Assembly: GCF_003605405.2 (NCBI RefSeq)
Contig: NZ_QYTW02000003.1
Coordinates: 297,286-352,597 of the forward strand
DNA length: 55,312 nt
Direction: 5' to 3'
Source: Siminovitchia terrae
GTDB taxonomy: Bacteria > Bacillota > Bacilli > Bacillales > Bacillaceae_C
Part shown: positions 26,428 through 36,336 of the stretch, piece after piece
Numbering within the stretch: position 1 is the first letter of the stretch
Layout: the number at the start of each line of letters is the position of its first letter
Notes under the pieces: model-generated
Databases searched by the model: none
What the model saw: the letters and a program-made list of their open reading frames with translations, nothing else
Told to the model about the DNA's origin: nothing
Program-made: the position numbers and the translations under genes

Positions 26428-26930
26428 ATCTTTTCCACTCGTCTCCTTTCCCAAAACATATTTACATATAATTCTTACTATAGGCCATCTTGAGACAACT
26501 TTCCTGTATTATGTACGATGTTTCAGTATTTGTTCACTTATTTTCCTGTTTTTTCAACTTTTACTTGAAAGCATGCCTAGACTCCTGCACTCAATATTGT
26601 AGCATACAGATGTTGAAAAGCCGAGTGCAGGTTGAACAGGATTATGAACGAAGGCCTTCAACAATATATTTAATCATATAATCCAACGTTTTTCACATTG
26701 CATTCAGCCATTATTTTGTCCAAAATGTGTCGCCCAAAAAGAATATATATAACCAAAAATTCACCAATCGCTCATACCATTACTATCAAAATTTATCGTA
26801 TTTTTCAAGTTTATACCTTTTTTGGTCGTGTTAACAAATTTGTCGGTTGTATTTTTGAATCCGTTTATGTAGTATCAAAGTTGAAATTAATCATTCCAAT
26901 AAAATTTAATAAAGATAAGTGGGTGAAATT
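26428..26930. promoter_or_regulatory. ctaB-ctaA divergent control region
   Basis: About 500 bases, AT rich, without a credible gene. It must hold the promoters for ctaB and ctaA. In B. subtilis ResD controls this intergenic region; I cannot place a ResD site with confidence. A perfect inverted repeat CCTGCACTC/GAGTGCAGG lies at 26584-26592 and 26623-26631 with a 30-base loop. Confidence 0.5.
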
Positions 26931-27920
26931 TTGCACCGGAAATTAAAATGGTTTGCTGTACTTACAACGGTTGTGATGATTTTTGTCCTTCTGGGTGGTG
27001 CTTTGGTTACAAAGACCGATTCCGGCATGGGCTGCGGAAAATCATGGCCGCTGTGTAACGGGCAACTAATACCAACCGAAATTACTGCTGAACTTATCAT
27101 TGAGCTGGCTCACCGGATCGTTTCCGGAAGTGCTGCTTTGCTCGTTCTGATCCTTTCAATTTGGGCATGGAAAACAATTGGGCACAAAAGGGAAACAAAA
27201 GCCCTTGCCATCCTTTCAGTTTTCTTTCTTATTTTGCAGGCTTTAATTGGAGCAGCAGCAGTTGTGTGGGGTCAGTCAAGCTTCGTGCTAGCACTTCATT
27301 TCGGAATCTCGCTTATATCCTTTGCCTCGGTATTTTTATTGACACTTTTAATTTTTGAAGTCGATAAAAAGCTTGATACATCAAAGATCAGGCTGGATAA
27401 AAAAATGAAATATCATACGATTGGAGTTACAGTTTATTCCTATATTGTTGTGTACACAGGAGCCCTTGTCCGCCATACGGAAGCAAGCCTTGTCTGTAAA
27501 GATTGGCCTTTCTGTTTAAACAGCACGCCTTTCTCTCTGCCAACTAATATGTATGAGTGGATACAAATGGGGCATCGTTTCATGGCCGGTCTCATATTTT
27601 TATGGATTGGCTATATTACATGGATGGCAATCAAAAACTATAAAGACCAAAAGATTGTGGTCAAAGGATGGATCATCGCTTTCATTCTTGTGACATTGCA
27701 AGTTGCTGCCGGAGCTATAGTAGTATTTACAAGCCTAAATATTTATGTTGCACTAGCACATGCACTTTTTATCACTTGTCTCTTTGGCTTATTAAGCTAC
27801 TTTATCATGTTAATCACCAGAGGCGGAATGGAATTCTCCCCTGTTTCTCAAACGGATGAAAAAGGAAATGCTAAAACTGACATAGAGTCGCAAAAGTCGC
27901 CAAATATGATTACACAATAA
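26931..27920 (+). CDS. ctaA: Heme A synthase
   Basis: 329 residues from a TTG with GGGTGA upstream; a GTG four codons earlier is possible. Eight membrane helices in two four-helix halves. The conserved cysteine pairs occur as GCGKSWPLC (about 33-41) and CKDWPFC (about 187-193), and the heme-ligand histidines sit in [25 protein letters not shown] and ALAHALF. It oxidises the heme O methyl group to give heme A. A strong terminator follows. Its divergence from ctaB is the usual layout. Confidence 0.95.
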   Translation: MHRKLKWFAVLTTVVMIFVLLGGALVTKTDSGMGCGKSWPLCNGQLIPTEITAELIIELAHRIVSGSAALLVLILSIWAWKTIGHKRETKALAILSVFFLILQALIGAAAVVWGQSSFVLALHFGISLISFASVFLLTLLIFEVDKKLDTSKIRLDKKMKYHTIGVTVYSYIVVYTGALVRHTEASLVCKDWPFCLNSTPFSLPTNMYEWIQMGHRFMAGLIFLWIGYITWMAIKNYKDQKIVVKGWIIAFILVTLQVAAGAIVVFTSLNIYVALAHALFITCLFGLLSYFIMLITRGGMEFSPVSQTDEKGNAKTDIESQKSPNMITQ

Positions 27921-27955
27921 AAAATCTTGCGCAATTTAACTGCGCAAGATTTTTT
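27921..27955. terminator. Terminator between ctaA and pyc
   Basis: The stem AAAATCTTGCGCA/TGCGCAAGATTTT with T6 on the plus strand and an A-rich left arm serves both convergent genes. Confidence 0.92.
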
Positions 27956-27962
27956 GTATCCT

Positions 27963-30900
27963 TTATTTCTCCACTTCTATCAATAAGTCACCAGGCTGGA
28001 TAGCGTCTCCTGACTGTACGAAGATATCTTTGACGATTCCCGAAAACGGAGCCTGGACTGTTGTCTCCATCTTCATCGCTTCGGTGAGTACGAGGTGGTC
28101 CCCTTTTTGAACCTTCTCCCCTTTTTCAACAAGGACCTTCAGTACCGTTCCCGGCATTGTAGCTCCGATATGTGCCTGATTTTTCGGATCCGCTTTCTGT
28201 TTCAGCACCACGGTTGACTTGATGTTCTCATCTTTGATGACAACTTCCCTCGGCTGCCCATTCAATTCAAAATAGACTACCCGCGTACCGTCAGGCTGCG
28301 GTTGTCCAATAGAGACAAGCTTTACAATCAACGTCTTGCCTGTCTCGATTTCCACCTCGATTTCTTCACCCAGCCTCATACCATGGACAAATGTCGGGGT
28401 ATCAAGTACTGAAATGTCTCCAAATTGGTTCAGTGTCGCAATATACTCAAGGAATACCTTCGGATAAAGGGCATAGGCGATCACATCCTTTTGTGAAACA
28501 TCCGGTCCCATTTCTTCCGCCAATTCTTCTTGAAGCTGGTCAAAATCCACGTCTTCAAGCAGCTCACCCGGTCTTACAGTTATAGGCTCGCGTTTTTTCA
28601 GGATGACCCGTTGCAGTTCTTCCGGGAAACCACCGTGTGACTGGCCCAAATAGCCTTCAAATAGTTCCACCACTGAATCCGGAAAGTCGATGGACTGTCC
28701 CCTTTCCAGCACAGATTCTTCGTCTAAATCGTTTTGGACCATAAATAACGCCATGTCTCCGACTACTTTGGATGAAGGTGTCACTTTGACAATGTCTCCA
28801 AACATCCGATTGACCCGGCTGTACATATCCTTGACCTCATCCCAGCGGCCCCCCAGCCCCACAGCTTTTGCCTGCTGTTGAAGATTGCTGTACTGTCCTC
28901 CGGGCATTTCATGCTTGTATACTTCAGTATGCGGAGCAAGCATACCGCTTTCAAAATCGTGGTAGTACTTTCGGACATCCTCCCAGTAATAGGATAACTT
29001 CTCAAGGGAATCAATTTCGATATTAATCGCCTTTTCCGTTCCTTCAAGCGCATAATACAGCGTATTCAAACTCGGCTGGGAAGTCAAACCAGCCATTGAG
29101 CCAAGTGCTGTATCGATGATATCCACACCTGCTTCAATCGCTTTCGTATAAGTAAGAATACCATTTCCGCTAGTGTCATGCATATGCAGGTGGATCGGCA
29201 GATCGACCGTCTCCTTCAGTTCGGAAATCAGCCGATAGGCGGCCTCCGGCTTCAACAGGCCAGCCATATCCTTGATCGCCAGCATATGCGCTCCTAACGC
29301 CTCCAGCTCCCTAGCCATAGATTTGTAATAATCGATATGGTATTTCGGTCTTTCAGCATCATTGATATCCCCTGTATAGCAGATAGCGGCTTCAGCAATC
29401 TTGCCTGACTGGCGAACCGAATCAATCGCCACTTCCATTCCCTTAACCCAATTCAAACTATCAAAGATTCGGAATACATCAATACCTGCGTTTGCCGATT
29501 CTCGGACGAAAGCCTTGATGACATTATCCGGATAGTTTTTGTAGCCAACGGCGTTCGATCCCCTGAACAGCATCTGGAACAAAATGTTCGGCATTTTTTC
29601 CCGCAGTTTGGAAAGCCGGTCCCATGGATCTTCCTTCAGGAATCGGTAGGCAACGTCAAAGGTCGCCCCTCCCCACATCTCCATAGAAAAGAGCTCTGGG
29701 AGAAGATGTGATGTTGGTTCAGCCACCTGAACGAGATCGCGGGTGCGGATACGGGTTGCAAGCAACGATTGATGTGCATCACGGAACGTGGTGTCCGTAA
29801 TCAGGACTTCTTCCTGGTTTTTAACCCACTCAATCAAGCCTTCGGCTCCCTGCTCATCCAGAATCTGTTTGGTCCCCTGTGAAACGGTTTCATCCACTGG
29901 AATAGAAGGAACTCTCGGGTCAGGTTCAATCGGCTTTTTCGTTTTTTCAATACCCGGGAATCCGTTGACCGTAACCGTCCCGATGTAGGTAAGCATTTTT
30001 GTACCGCGGTCCTTGCTCTCAGGGAAAGAGAACAACTCTGGAGCACTGTCCAGAAAGGACGTATCATACTCACCTGTAATGAATCGCTCGTGTTGCATGA
30101 CATTAATTAAAAATGGGATATTTGTTTTAATTCCGCGAATCCTGAATTCCTTCAGATTTCTGACCATTTTGGCCGCGGCTTGTTCAAAATTCAGCGCTTG
30201 AGTGGACAGCTTCATCAGCAAAGAATCATAATAAGGCGTGATAACAGCCCCCTGGAAACCGTTCCCGGCATCCATCCGAACACCAAATCCTCCGCCTGTA
30301 CGGAAAGCCATGATTTTTCCTGTATCCGGCATAAAATCATTTAAAGGATCTTCTGTCGTCACTCTCGCTTGGATGGCATATCCGTTCATCATAATATCTT
30401 TCTGTTTCGGAATCTGAACGGAATCCCCATGAAGCGGGTGCCCCTCGGCAATCAAAATCTGTGACTGTACAATGTCAATGCCTGTGATCATTTCCGTGAT
30501 CGTGTGTTCAACCTGAATTCTCGGATTTACCTCAATGAAATAAAACTGGTCGCCCTCTACAAGGAATTCTACCGTTCCAGCATTAAGGTACCCCACATTT
30601 TTCATAAGCTGTACAGCCGCCCCGCAAATTCTTCCCCGCATTTCTTCACTGAGAGACACGCATGGTGCAGTCTCCACTACTTTCTGGTGGCGCCTTTGGA
30701 CAGAGCAATCACGTTCAAATAGATGGACAATATTTCCTTGGGCATCTCCCAGTATCTGTACTTCAATATGCTTAGGATTTTCAATGAACTTCTCCACGTA
30801 GACCTCGTCATCACCAAAAGCCGCCTTCGCTTCTGACTTTGCACGTTCGTACGCTTCCTTCAATTCCCCTTTGCTTCGGACAATGCGCATGCCGCGTCCA

Positions 30901-31400
30901 CCACCGCCAAGGGATGCTTTCACCATAATCGGGTAACCGTAATCATTTCCAAAAGCAGCAGCCTCTTCCAAGCTCTCAACTGGACCATCACTGCCTGGGA
31001 CTGCCGGAATACCAGCAAGCACTGCCTGATGTTTCGCTTTAACCTTATCACCAAACATATCCAAATGCTGTATGGCCGGACCGATAAAAGTGATTCCCTC
31101 TTCGGCGCAGCGTTTAGCCAGCTCAATGTTTTCGGACAGAAATCCATAGCCTGGATGGATGGCATCTGCCTCGGAACGTTTAGCAATTTCAATAATGCCT
31201 TCGATATCTAAATAAGCATCGATCGGCTTTTTTCCTTCTCCAACCAGATAGGCCTCATCCGCTTTATAGCGGTGATAGGACCCCGAGTCTTCGCGAGAAT
31301 AGATTGCGACCGTGCGGATTCCGAGCTCTGTGCAGGCCCGAAACACACGGATGGCAATCTCTCCACGGTTAGCAACTAGTACTTTGTTAATCTTTGTCAT
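27963..31400 (-). CDS. pyc: Pyruvate carboxylase
   Basis: 1145 residues, the full-length single-chain enzyme, from the ATG giving MTKINKVLVANRGEIA; AGGGGAG lies upstream. Order of domains: biotin carboxylase with ATP-grasp (1-450, GGGGRGMR and EVNPRIQVEH), carboxyltransferase (about 525-800, DTTFRDAHQSLLATR and HLHMHDTSGNG), and a C-terminal biotinyl domain with EAMKMET. It converts pyruvate to oxaloacetate, refilling the citric acid cycle. It follows ftsW by 36 bases without a terminator, as in B. subtilis ftsW-pycA. Confidence 0.97.
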   Translation of the reverse strand: MTKINKVLVANRGEIAIRVFRACTELGIRTVAIYSREDSGSYHRYKADEAYLVGEGKKPIDAYLDIEGIIEIAKRSEADAIHPGYGFLSENIELAKRCAEEGITFIGPAIQHLDMFGDKVKAKHQAVLAGIPAVPGSDGPVESLEEAAAFGNDYGYPIMVKASLGGGGRGMRIVRSKGELKEAYERAKSEAKAAFGDDEVYVEKFIENPKHIEVQILGDAQGNIVHLFERDCSVQRRHQKVVETAPCVSLSEEMRGRICGAAVQLMKNVGYLNAGTVEFLVEGDQFYFIEVNPRIQVEHTITEMITGIDIVQSQILIAEGHPLHGDSVQIPKQKDIMMNGYAIQARVTTEDPLNDFMPDTGKIMAFRTGGGFGVRMDAGNGFQGAVITPYYDSLLMKLSTQALNFEQAAAKMVRNLKEFRIRGIKTNIPFLINVMQHERFITGEYDTSFLDSAPELFSFPESKDRGTKMLTYIGTVTVNGFPGIEKTKKPIEPDPRVPSIPVDETVSQGTKQILDEQGAEGLIEWVKNQEEVLITDTTFRDAHQSLLATRIRTRDLVQVAEPTSHLLPELFSMEMWGGATFDVAYRFLKEDPWDRLSKLREKMPNILFQMLFRGSNAVGYKNYPDNVIKAFVRESANAGIDVFRIFDSLNWVKGMEVAIDSVRQSGKIAEAAICYTGDINDAERPKYHIDYYKSMARELEALGAHMLAIKDMAGLLKPEAAYRLISELKETVDLPIHLHMHDTSGNGILTYTKAIEAGVDIIDTALGSMAGLTSQPSLNTLYYALEGTEKAINIEIDSLEKLSYYWEDVRKYYHDFESGMLAPHTEVYKHEMPGGQYSNLQQQAKAVGLGGRWDEVKDMYSRVNRMFGDIVKVTPSSKVVGDMALFMVQNDLDEESVLERGQSIDFPDSVVELFEGYLGQSHGGFPEELQRVILKKREPITVRPGELLEDVDFDQLQEELAEEMGPDVSQKDVIAYALYPKVFLEYIATLNQFGDISVLDTPTFVHGMRLGEEIEVEIETGKTLIVKLVSIGQPQPDGTRVVYFELNGQPREVVIKDENIKSTVVLKQKADPKNQAHIGATMPGTVLKVLVEKGEKVQKGDHLVLTEAMKMETTVQAPFSGIVKDIFVQSGDAIQPGDLLIEVEK

Positions 31401-31436
31401 ATAAGCTCTCCCCTTCATAAACATCTAGCTATCTGT

Positions 31437-32666
31437 CTATTTAAGGTTCACCCATGGACGTTTATCTTGGCTGTTTTCCTGAATGCTGTCAGTCCGGGGA
31501 ACAGGAACAGTATTTTTAGTTTTGAATTTTTCCTCATATCGATTGAACATGGAAACATTGGCTAGAATCCCCATCGCTATCGAAAGGACAAGGATGGAGG
31601 AACCACCATAGCTGATAAATGGCAAAGGTACACCTGTAATCGGGATAATCCCCGACATACCTCCCAAATTAATAAACGCTTGTATTCCAATCATTCCTGA
31701 TATTCCAATCGCAAGCATGCTTCCAAATGGGTCGCGGCTCCTTGTACTGATATAAATTCCTCGCAAAACAATGTAGCCAAGACCTCCCAGTACAAATGCA
31801 ACTCCGAAAACCCCCAGCTCCTCAGCAATGACTGCCATAATAAAATCTGTATGGGCTTCCGGCAAATAGCCAAGTTTCTGGACGCTCTGCCCTAATCCAA
31901 GACCTTTCAATCCTCCTGAACCAATAGCCAAATATGAATTTACCAATTGAAACCCTTCATTTTGGCCTGTTCCGAACGGATCCAAGAATCCATAGATTCT
32001 CCCGAGTCGAGTCTCAGTAAATATCTTATCGGATTTTAAAATCACAAAAGGTGCAAGAACAGCAGCCAAAAGCAAACCCAGCAATCCTAGCTTGAATATG
32101 GTTTTCAAACGCATCCCAGAGCACAAAATGATCATCGCGCCGATTAGAAAGGTGATGAGAGCTGTTCCATTATCCGGTTCCATCGCAATGAGGAAACAAA
32201 CAAAAATAAGGAACATCAATGGTGGCAAAACACCTTTATCCAATTGGTTTATGTATGTTTGTTTCTTAGAATACACAGCGGATAAATAAACAATGATGCT
32301 CAGCTTGGCAAATTCCGAAGGTTGAATCTTCCTTGTGCCCACCTGAATCCAGCTTTGAGCATTATTCGTTGCATGCCCGAAAATGTCCACGGCAAAAAGT
32401 CCAATGACTGCTGCTACTGTAACAAAAACTAGAAACTTTTTACTTCTGTATGCTTTATATGGAAATAAAGCAAAAAATAAAAAAAACAAAAAACCTACTG
32501 CCAGATTGATTTTTTGCTTTTGATAAAAGAAATCTGGTGGATAATCATAATATTGAACCGCCATCACCATACTCGCACTATAAATCATGATTAATCCGAA
32601 AAAGCAAAGAAGCAAATAAACAACGATGATTGAGTAATCATATGATTTCAAGATTTTTTTTAACAT
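31437..32666 (-). CDS. ftsW: FtsW-type peptidoglycan glycosyltransferase / cell division protein
   Basis: 409 residues with about ten membrane segments. SEDS family features are visible: KIQPSEFAKLSIIVYLS, the extracellular catalytic-aspartate region AMEPDNGTALI, PEAHTDFIMAVIAEELG, and the C-terminal PITGVPLPFISYGGSS. It polymerises lipid II at the division site with a cognate class B PBP. Position beside pyc and ylaN identifies it as the vegetative FtsW (YlaO) rather than SpoVE or RodA. The start ATG has GGATGAAAAG upstream. Confidence 0.94.
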   Translation of the reverse strand: MLKKILKSYDYSIIVVYLLLCFFGLIMIYSASMVMAVQYYDYPPDFFYQKQKINLAVGFLFFLFFALFPYKAYRSKKFLVFVTVAAVIGLFAVDIFGHATNNAQSWIQVGTRKIQPSEFAKLSIIVYLSAVYSKKQTYINQLDKGVLPPLMFLIFVCFLIAMEPDNGTALITFLIGAMIILCSGMRLKTIFKLGLLGLLLAAVLAPFVILKSDKIFTETRLGRIYGFLDPFGTGQNEGFQLVNSYLAIGSGGLKGLGLGQSVQKLGYLPEAHTDFIMAVIAEELGVFGVAFVLGGLGYIVLRGIYISTRSRDPFGSMLAIGISGMIGIQAFINLGGMSGIIPITGVPLPFISYGGSSILVLSIAMGILANVSMFNRYEEKFKTKNTVPVPRTDSIQENSQDKRPWVNLK

Positions 32667-32789
32667 TACTTTTCATCCAATCTATCAGTCAGATTTCATA
32701 AAGCAGGGAATAACAGATTACTAGTTTCCTGTAAAAATGAAGCCTCCCGGCCTATAGAGTTGGATTCAGTGATTCAATTAGATAAAAAA

Positions 32790-32822
32790 ACTCAAACAAT
32801 TACGAACGAACTGTTTGAGCTT
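32790..32822 (-). terminator. Terminator of ylaN
   Basis: The stem CTCAAAC/GTTTGAG, extended by partial pairing inside the loop, is followed on the minus strand by TTTTTTT. It separates ylaN from ftsW. Confidence 0.75.
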
Positions 32823-32856
32823 TATTGTTTGGTGAGGCGAAAGAGCTTGCACATTT

Positions 32857-33144
32857 TCATTTTTCACTTTTAGTAAATGCTTCGTGAAGCGCAGACAGCT
32901 TCCTTTCCAATGAAAAAATCAACTCTCTCCCATCCTTCTCATCAACCAGCCCAAGTCGGACGGCAAAATCTATCTCACGAGAAAAGCCAAACATTTGAGT
33001 ATCAAGAACTTCCTCGTATAAAGGACATTGAGGCATTGTTAAGTTGTCCATTTGCACCTGAATCAAACACAAAATTTTTTCCGCGTCTGCCTTCAAGAGA
33101 GCATAGGCTTTTTCCCGATGATTCAGCTTTATATCAGACACCAC
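32857..33144 (-). CDS. ylaN: YlaN, UPF0358 family, iron-homeostasis partner of Fur
   Basis: 95 residues from a GTG with GGGGGAT upstream; a second GTG follows at once. The family sequence [42 protein letters not shown] is intact (shown here in part: [33 protein letters not shown]). The protein is helical and small. In B. subtilis and S. aureus YlaN is needed when iron is scarce and has been reported to act on Fur. It is read alone here. Confidence 0.92.
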   Translation of the reverse strand: MVSDIKLNHREKAYALLKADAEKILCLIQVQMDNLTMPQCPLYEEVLDTQMFGFSREIDFAVRLGLVDEKDGRELIFSLERKLSALHEAFTKSEK

Positions 33145-33366
33145 ATTTTATCCCCCTATCTCCGGACAAATAGACAATACTATCTGTAAATTTTAACCCT
33201 ATTATTATGAAATTGCAAGGGATTGGGCGTTATTTTTGTCCTTCTGCAATTGGAAGGTGCCTGTACTCTCGCTTATCGTACCGCTGTTTCATGATAAAAT
33301 CTCTCTAACTTTTCATTTCATTTTTTTAGAGTTATACTATCTGAAGTGGAAAAGGAGGTAGTATGT

Positions 33367-33864
33367 ATGAATACAATCATGCCCATTAAGGGGAAAGTGA
33401 AATTTCCAATCACATTGGACGCCGGGGTATGGATCTTTGACGACCGGCGAATTGATTTGAATACATATTTTACAGAAGAGAAAAGTGAAAAGGATACGGA
33501 TGAGGTAGAATTTACAGTGGCTTCCAAACACTGGGACCGCGTGATTAAAGAAGGCGCTGTATCACCTCCGACACTTAAGTCGGAGCGCCAATTTGAAAAA
33601 GTGAGGGTATTAACCGGTTCATTTGGGATCATATTGAAACCTTTCTTGGAAAATGCGGAGCCGGAGCCCGAAGCTTCCAAACTTGTTATTGAAACATCAA
33701 CGGGTGAACTTTCAGTCTCACTCGATGAAGGCAAAGAATTGATATTGGCGTTTTCCAAAAATGGAAAACCCCTTAGTACAGACGGACCGGTTCATATACT
33801 TTATCCAGATGGCTCAAATAAGGAAAACCCCATTAAAAATGTGAAGGGGTTTCGTGTGCAGTAG
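33367..33864 (+). CDS. ylaL: YlaL-like conserved protein of unknown function
   Basis: 165 residues from the ATG giving MNTIMPIKGKVKFP, supported by AAGGAGG; an earlier start overlapping that site is unlikely. The chain is acidic with short beta-strand-like stretches (KFPITLDAGVWIFDDRRIDL, VRVLTGSFGIILKP). No catalytic motif is visible. Orthologues at this position are often labelled peptidyl-prolyl isomerase, which I cannot support from the sequence. The symbol rests on location between ylaN and ylaK. It converges on ylaK. Confidence 0.6.
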   Translation: MNTIMPIKGKVKFPITLDAGVWIFDDRRIDLNTYFTEEKSEKDTDEVEFTVASKHWDRVIKEGAVSPPTLKSERQFEKVRVLTGSFGIILKPFLENAEPEPEASKLVIETSTGELSVSLDEGKELILAFSKNGKPLSTDGPVHILYPDGSNKENPIKNVKGFRVQ

Positions 33865-33872
33865 ATGTAAAG

Positions 33873-33897
33873 CAGGCGCTTCAACCGCCTGTTTTTT
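33873..33897 (+). terminator. Terminator of ylaL
   Basis: The stem CAGGCG/CGCCTG with a seven-base loop is followed by TTTTTTGTTTT, nine bases after the ylaL stop. Confidence 0.8.
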
Positions 33898-33925
33898 GTT
33901 TTAAAAGCGAATGACTGGTGCTTTT

Positions 33926-35257
33926 CTATAAAATATCCGCTGCAAGCTGAGCCAGATCAGACCTCTCCCCTTTGATCAGCCTGATATGCCCTGCAACACT
34001 TTGCTCTTTGAATTTCTCCAATACATACACCAACCCATTATTGAATTCATCCAGGTAAGGGTGGTCAATCTGCTGTGGATCTCCCATCAGCACAATTTTG
34101 CTTTCTTCCCCTACTCTCGTCAGTATTGTTTTTACTTCGTGCTTTGTGAGGTTTTGGGCCTCATCTATGATGATGAATTGTTTTGGAATACTGCGCCCTC
34201 TAATATATGTCAATGCTTCAACCTCGATAGAGCCCATCCCTGCTAAAATTGAGTCCAGTTCGCCAGGTTTTTTTGTATTGAATAAGTATTCGAAGTTATC
34301 ATATATCGGCTGCATCCATGGCCTTAATTTCTCCTGCTTTTCTCCCGGCAAATATCCGATATCCTTTCCAACGGGAACGATTGGGCGTGCGACAAGCAGC
34401 TTTTTATATTTCTTCATATCTTCTGTCTGCATCAGACCGGCTGCTAAGGCCAAAAGTGTCTTCCCTGTACCCGCCTTGCCGATCATCGTGACAAGTTGAA
34501 TATCCTCACGGAAAAGAAGCTCCACTGCCATTGTCTGCTGAACATTTCTCGGTTTAATTCCCCAGATAGAATCAAAATGAGTGATCAGTTTTCGAATCAA
34601 GGTTCCTGTCTCATCAACAATCCCTAGTCCTGACGAAGAACTGCCAAGTTCATCCTTCATCACAATAAATTGATTAGGGTTCAGCGGCTTACTATTCACC
34701 ACTTCCAAACTCGGAATTTGGCCGGTTTCATAGAAAATCCTTAACAAGTCAAGATTCACATAAACTTCCTGGGACCCGGTATATAAATGATCGACTTCTA
34801 CTACGCGGTCGCTGAGAAAATCTTCCGCCTGCAATCCCAGGGCATCTGCCTTGACTCTTAATAAAGCATCTTTGCTGACGATGATGACGGGCTTCCCATC
34901 CTCTTTCTTCTCTTCTTCCATCGCTATGTTTTTCGCCACCGCCAAAATGCGATTATCGTTCGTCTTCTCTAAAAAAATCTCCTGAAGCTGATGGAATGAT
35001 CGATGATTGAGTTCAATCCGCAATGTCCCTCCATTTACCAAAGCTATCCTCTCATGGAGTTTTCCGATCTTTCTGAAGCCGTCTATCAATTTGGAAACAT
35101 GTCTTGCATTCCTGCCGATCTCATTCATGTACCTCTTCTTTGAATCCAGCTCTTCCAGCACAACCGCTGGAAGTACAATTTCATTATCCTGGAACGAAAA
35201 GACGGCATTAGGGTCTTGCAACAAGACATTCGTATCTAAAACGTATATTTTCGTCAA
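33926..35257 (-). CDS. ylaK: PIN-PhoH family NTPase/RNase-like protein YlaK
   Basis: 443 residues from a TTG with AGGAGG upstream. Residues 1-140 are a PIN domain (YVLDTNVLLQDPN with its acidic residue, VVLEELD, and TNDNRILAVA). Residues about 240-440 are a PhoH ATPase with Walker A GKAGTGKTLLALAAG and Walker B FIIIDEAQNL, then MGDPQQID. PhoH2-type proteins act on RNA as ATP-driven nucleases or helicases. It is monocistronic here; the substrate is unknown. Confidence 0.92.
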   Translation of the reverse strand: MTKIYVLDTNVLLQDPNAVFSFQDNEIVLPAVVLEELDSKKRYMNEIGRNARHVSKLIDGFRKIGKLHERIALVNGGTLRIELNHRSFHQLQEIFLEKTNDNRILAVAKNIAMEEEKKEDGKPVIIVSKDALLRVKADALGLQAEDFLSDRVVEVDHLYTGSQEVYVNLDLLRIFYETGQIPSLEVVNSKPLNPNQFIVMKDELGSSSSGLGIVDETGTLIRKLITHFDSIWGIKPRNVQQTMAVELLFREDIQLVTMIGKAGTGKTLLALAAGLMQTEDMKKYKKLLVARPIVPVGKDIGYLPGEKQEKLRPWMQPIYDNFEYLFNTKKPGELDSILAGMGSIEVEALTYIRGRSIPKQFIIIDEAQNLTKHEVKTILTRVGEESKIVLMGDPQQIDHPYLDEFNNGLVYVLEKFKEQSVAGHIRLIKGERSDLAQLAADIL

Positions 35258-35365
35258 ATTGATGCCTCCTGCTCCTTTTTAATATCTTATGATGCTATAG
35301 ATCGGCCGGTTCCACTAGAAAGTGCCATATAGGGACAACTCTTTGTCTGAAATATATGTACTTGT

Positions 35366-35395
35366 GCATAAACTTAGAAGCCTTATTGCACAATA
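35366..35395 (+). promoter_or_regulatory. Possible sigma-G promoter of ylaJ
   Basis: GCATA and CACAATA are separated by 18 bases, close to the forespore sigma-G pattern (gHATR, 18, CATxHTA) with one mismatch in the -10. It lies about 43 bases upstream of the ylaJ start. YhcN/YlaJ lipoproteins are known as forespore products, which fits. Confidence 0.4.
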
Positions 35396-35437
35396 TAAAA
35401 ATAATGACAGCTGAAGAAATAACAGGAGGAAAACATA

Positions 35438-36019
35438 TTGAAAAAAATAGCATTTATTTTCATCATTCTCACACTGGGAGCGTGTGGACAGACGAACCAA
35501 GCAAAAAGAGACAATGGGAATCCTTCACTCCAAAACACAAGAACTGAGACATACCAGCGGGACAATACTCGAAACAGCGATGAGGAACGGGCAAATTATT
35601 TAGCTGGTCTGGCTTCCGATATCCCCCATGTAAAAAATGCAACTGCAGTAGTTGCAGGAGATTACGCCATTATTGGGATAGATGTAGATAAAGATTTGGA
35701 TCGTTCTAAAGTGGGTTCCATCAAATATTCAGTAGCAGAAAGCATCAAACATGATCCTTTGGGTGCTGGAGCAGTCGTGGTCGCCGATCCTGACATCAAT
35801 GCCAGACTTAAAGAAATAAAAGACGACATGTCCAAAGGCAGACCCATCCAAGGGATCATCAATGAACTGGCCGATATCACAGGAAGACTAATGCCTGAAC
35901 TGCCGCCTCAGGAAGATAATAAAAACCCTCAGGAAGCACCTCAAAAACAAGATAGAGAAATGGACAATCACGATACGAGACAGATCGAAAAGGAACAGAA
36001 AAAACAAACAAATGAATGA
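35438..36019 (+). CDS. ylaJ: YhcN/YlaJ-family sporulation lipoprotein
   Basis: 193 residues from a TTG with GGAGG upstream. A lipoprotein signal ends in LGAC, giving cysteine at about residue 16. The YhcN/YlaJ domain spans 45-150 (VKNATAVVAGDYAIIGIDVD, VAESIKHDPLGAGAVVVADPD); the tail is rich in Gln, Asn and Lys. Family members are found in the spore inner membrane and affect germination or outgrowth. The plausible sigma-G site upstream supports forespore expression. Confidence 0.9.
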   Translation: MKKIAFIFIILTLGACGQTNQAKRDNGNPSLQNTRTETYQRDNTRNSDEERANYLAGLASDIPHVKNATAVVAGDYAIIGIDVDKDLDRSKVGSIKYSVAESIKHDPLGAGAVVVADPDINARLKEIKDDMSKGRPIQGIINELADITGRLMPELPPQEDNKNPQEAPQKQDREMDNHDTRQIEKEQKKQTNE

Positions 36020-36063
36020 TTTTAGACAAATAGGTGCTTGACCAATCTGGCTGGAAATAATCA

Positions 36064-36094
36064 TTGTTAGAACCAGGGGGTTACATGGTATAAT
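36064..36094 (+). promoter_or_regulatory. Probable sigma-A promoter of ylaI
   Basis: TTGTTA and a perfect TATAAT are separated by 19 bases, about 40 bases upstream of the ylaI start. The long spacer suggests a weak or regulated promoter. Confidence 0.5.
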
Positions 36095-36097
36095 GTT

Positions 36098-36124
36098 CTG
36101 TAAAAGAACATTATTCTTTTACAG
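36098..36124 (+). promoter_or_regulatory. Inverted repeat between the ylaI promoter and ribosome binding site
   Basis: CTGTAAAAG and CTTTTACAG are perfect 9-base arms with a 9-base loop. The repeat covers the predicted transcription start and reaches the AGAGGTGG ribosome binding site, so it could be an operator or an mRNA hairpin. Confidence 0.55.
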
Positions 36125-36135
36125 AGGTGGCCAGA

Positions 36136-36336
36136 ATGAAAGTGCAATGCGTCATTTGCGATAAACAGCATGAACTGGAAAATGACACGCCCCTTGCTAA
36201 GAAATTAAGAAATAGGCCGATTCATACTTATATGTGCGATGAATGCCATGAAAGAATTGAAGAAAAAACGAAAGCACGTCATGCAAGCGGGCAGTTTCAG
36301 TTATACAGTTTTAAAGGGAAAGAAAAGGATTTTTAA
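36136..36336 (+). CDS. ylaI: YlaI-family zinc-ribbon protein
   Basis: 66 residues from the ATG giving MKVQCVICDKQHELEN; AGAGGTGG is upstream, and a GTG three codons earlier overlaps that site. Two CxxC knuckles, CVIC (5-8) and CDEC (about 36-39), form a likely zinc ribbon, matching DUF2197/YlaI. The function is unknown. A faint repeat-like stretch follows rather than a clear terminator. Confidence 0.88.
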   Translation: MKVQCVICDKQHELENDTPLAKKLRNRPIHTYMCDECHERIEEKTKARHASGQFQLYSFKGKEKDF

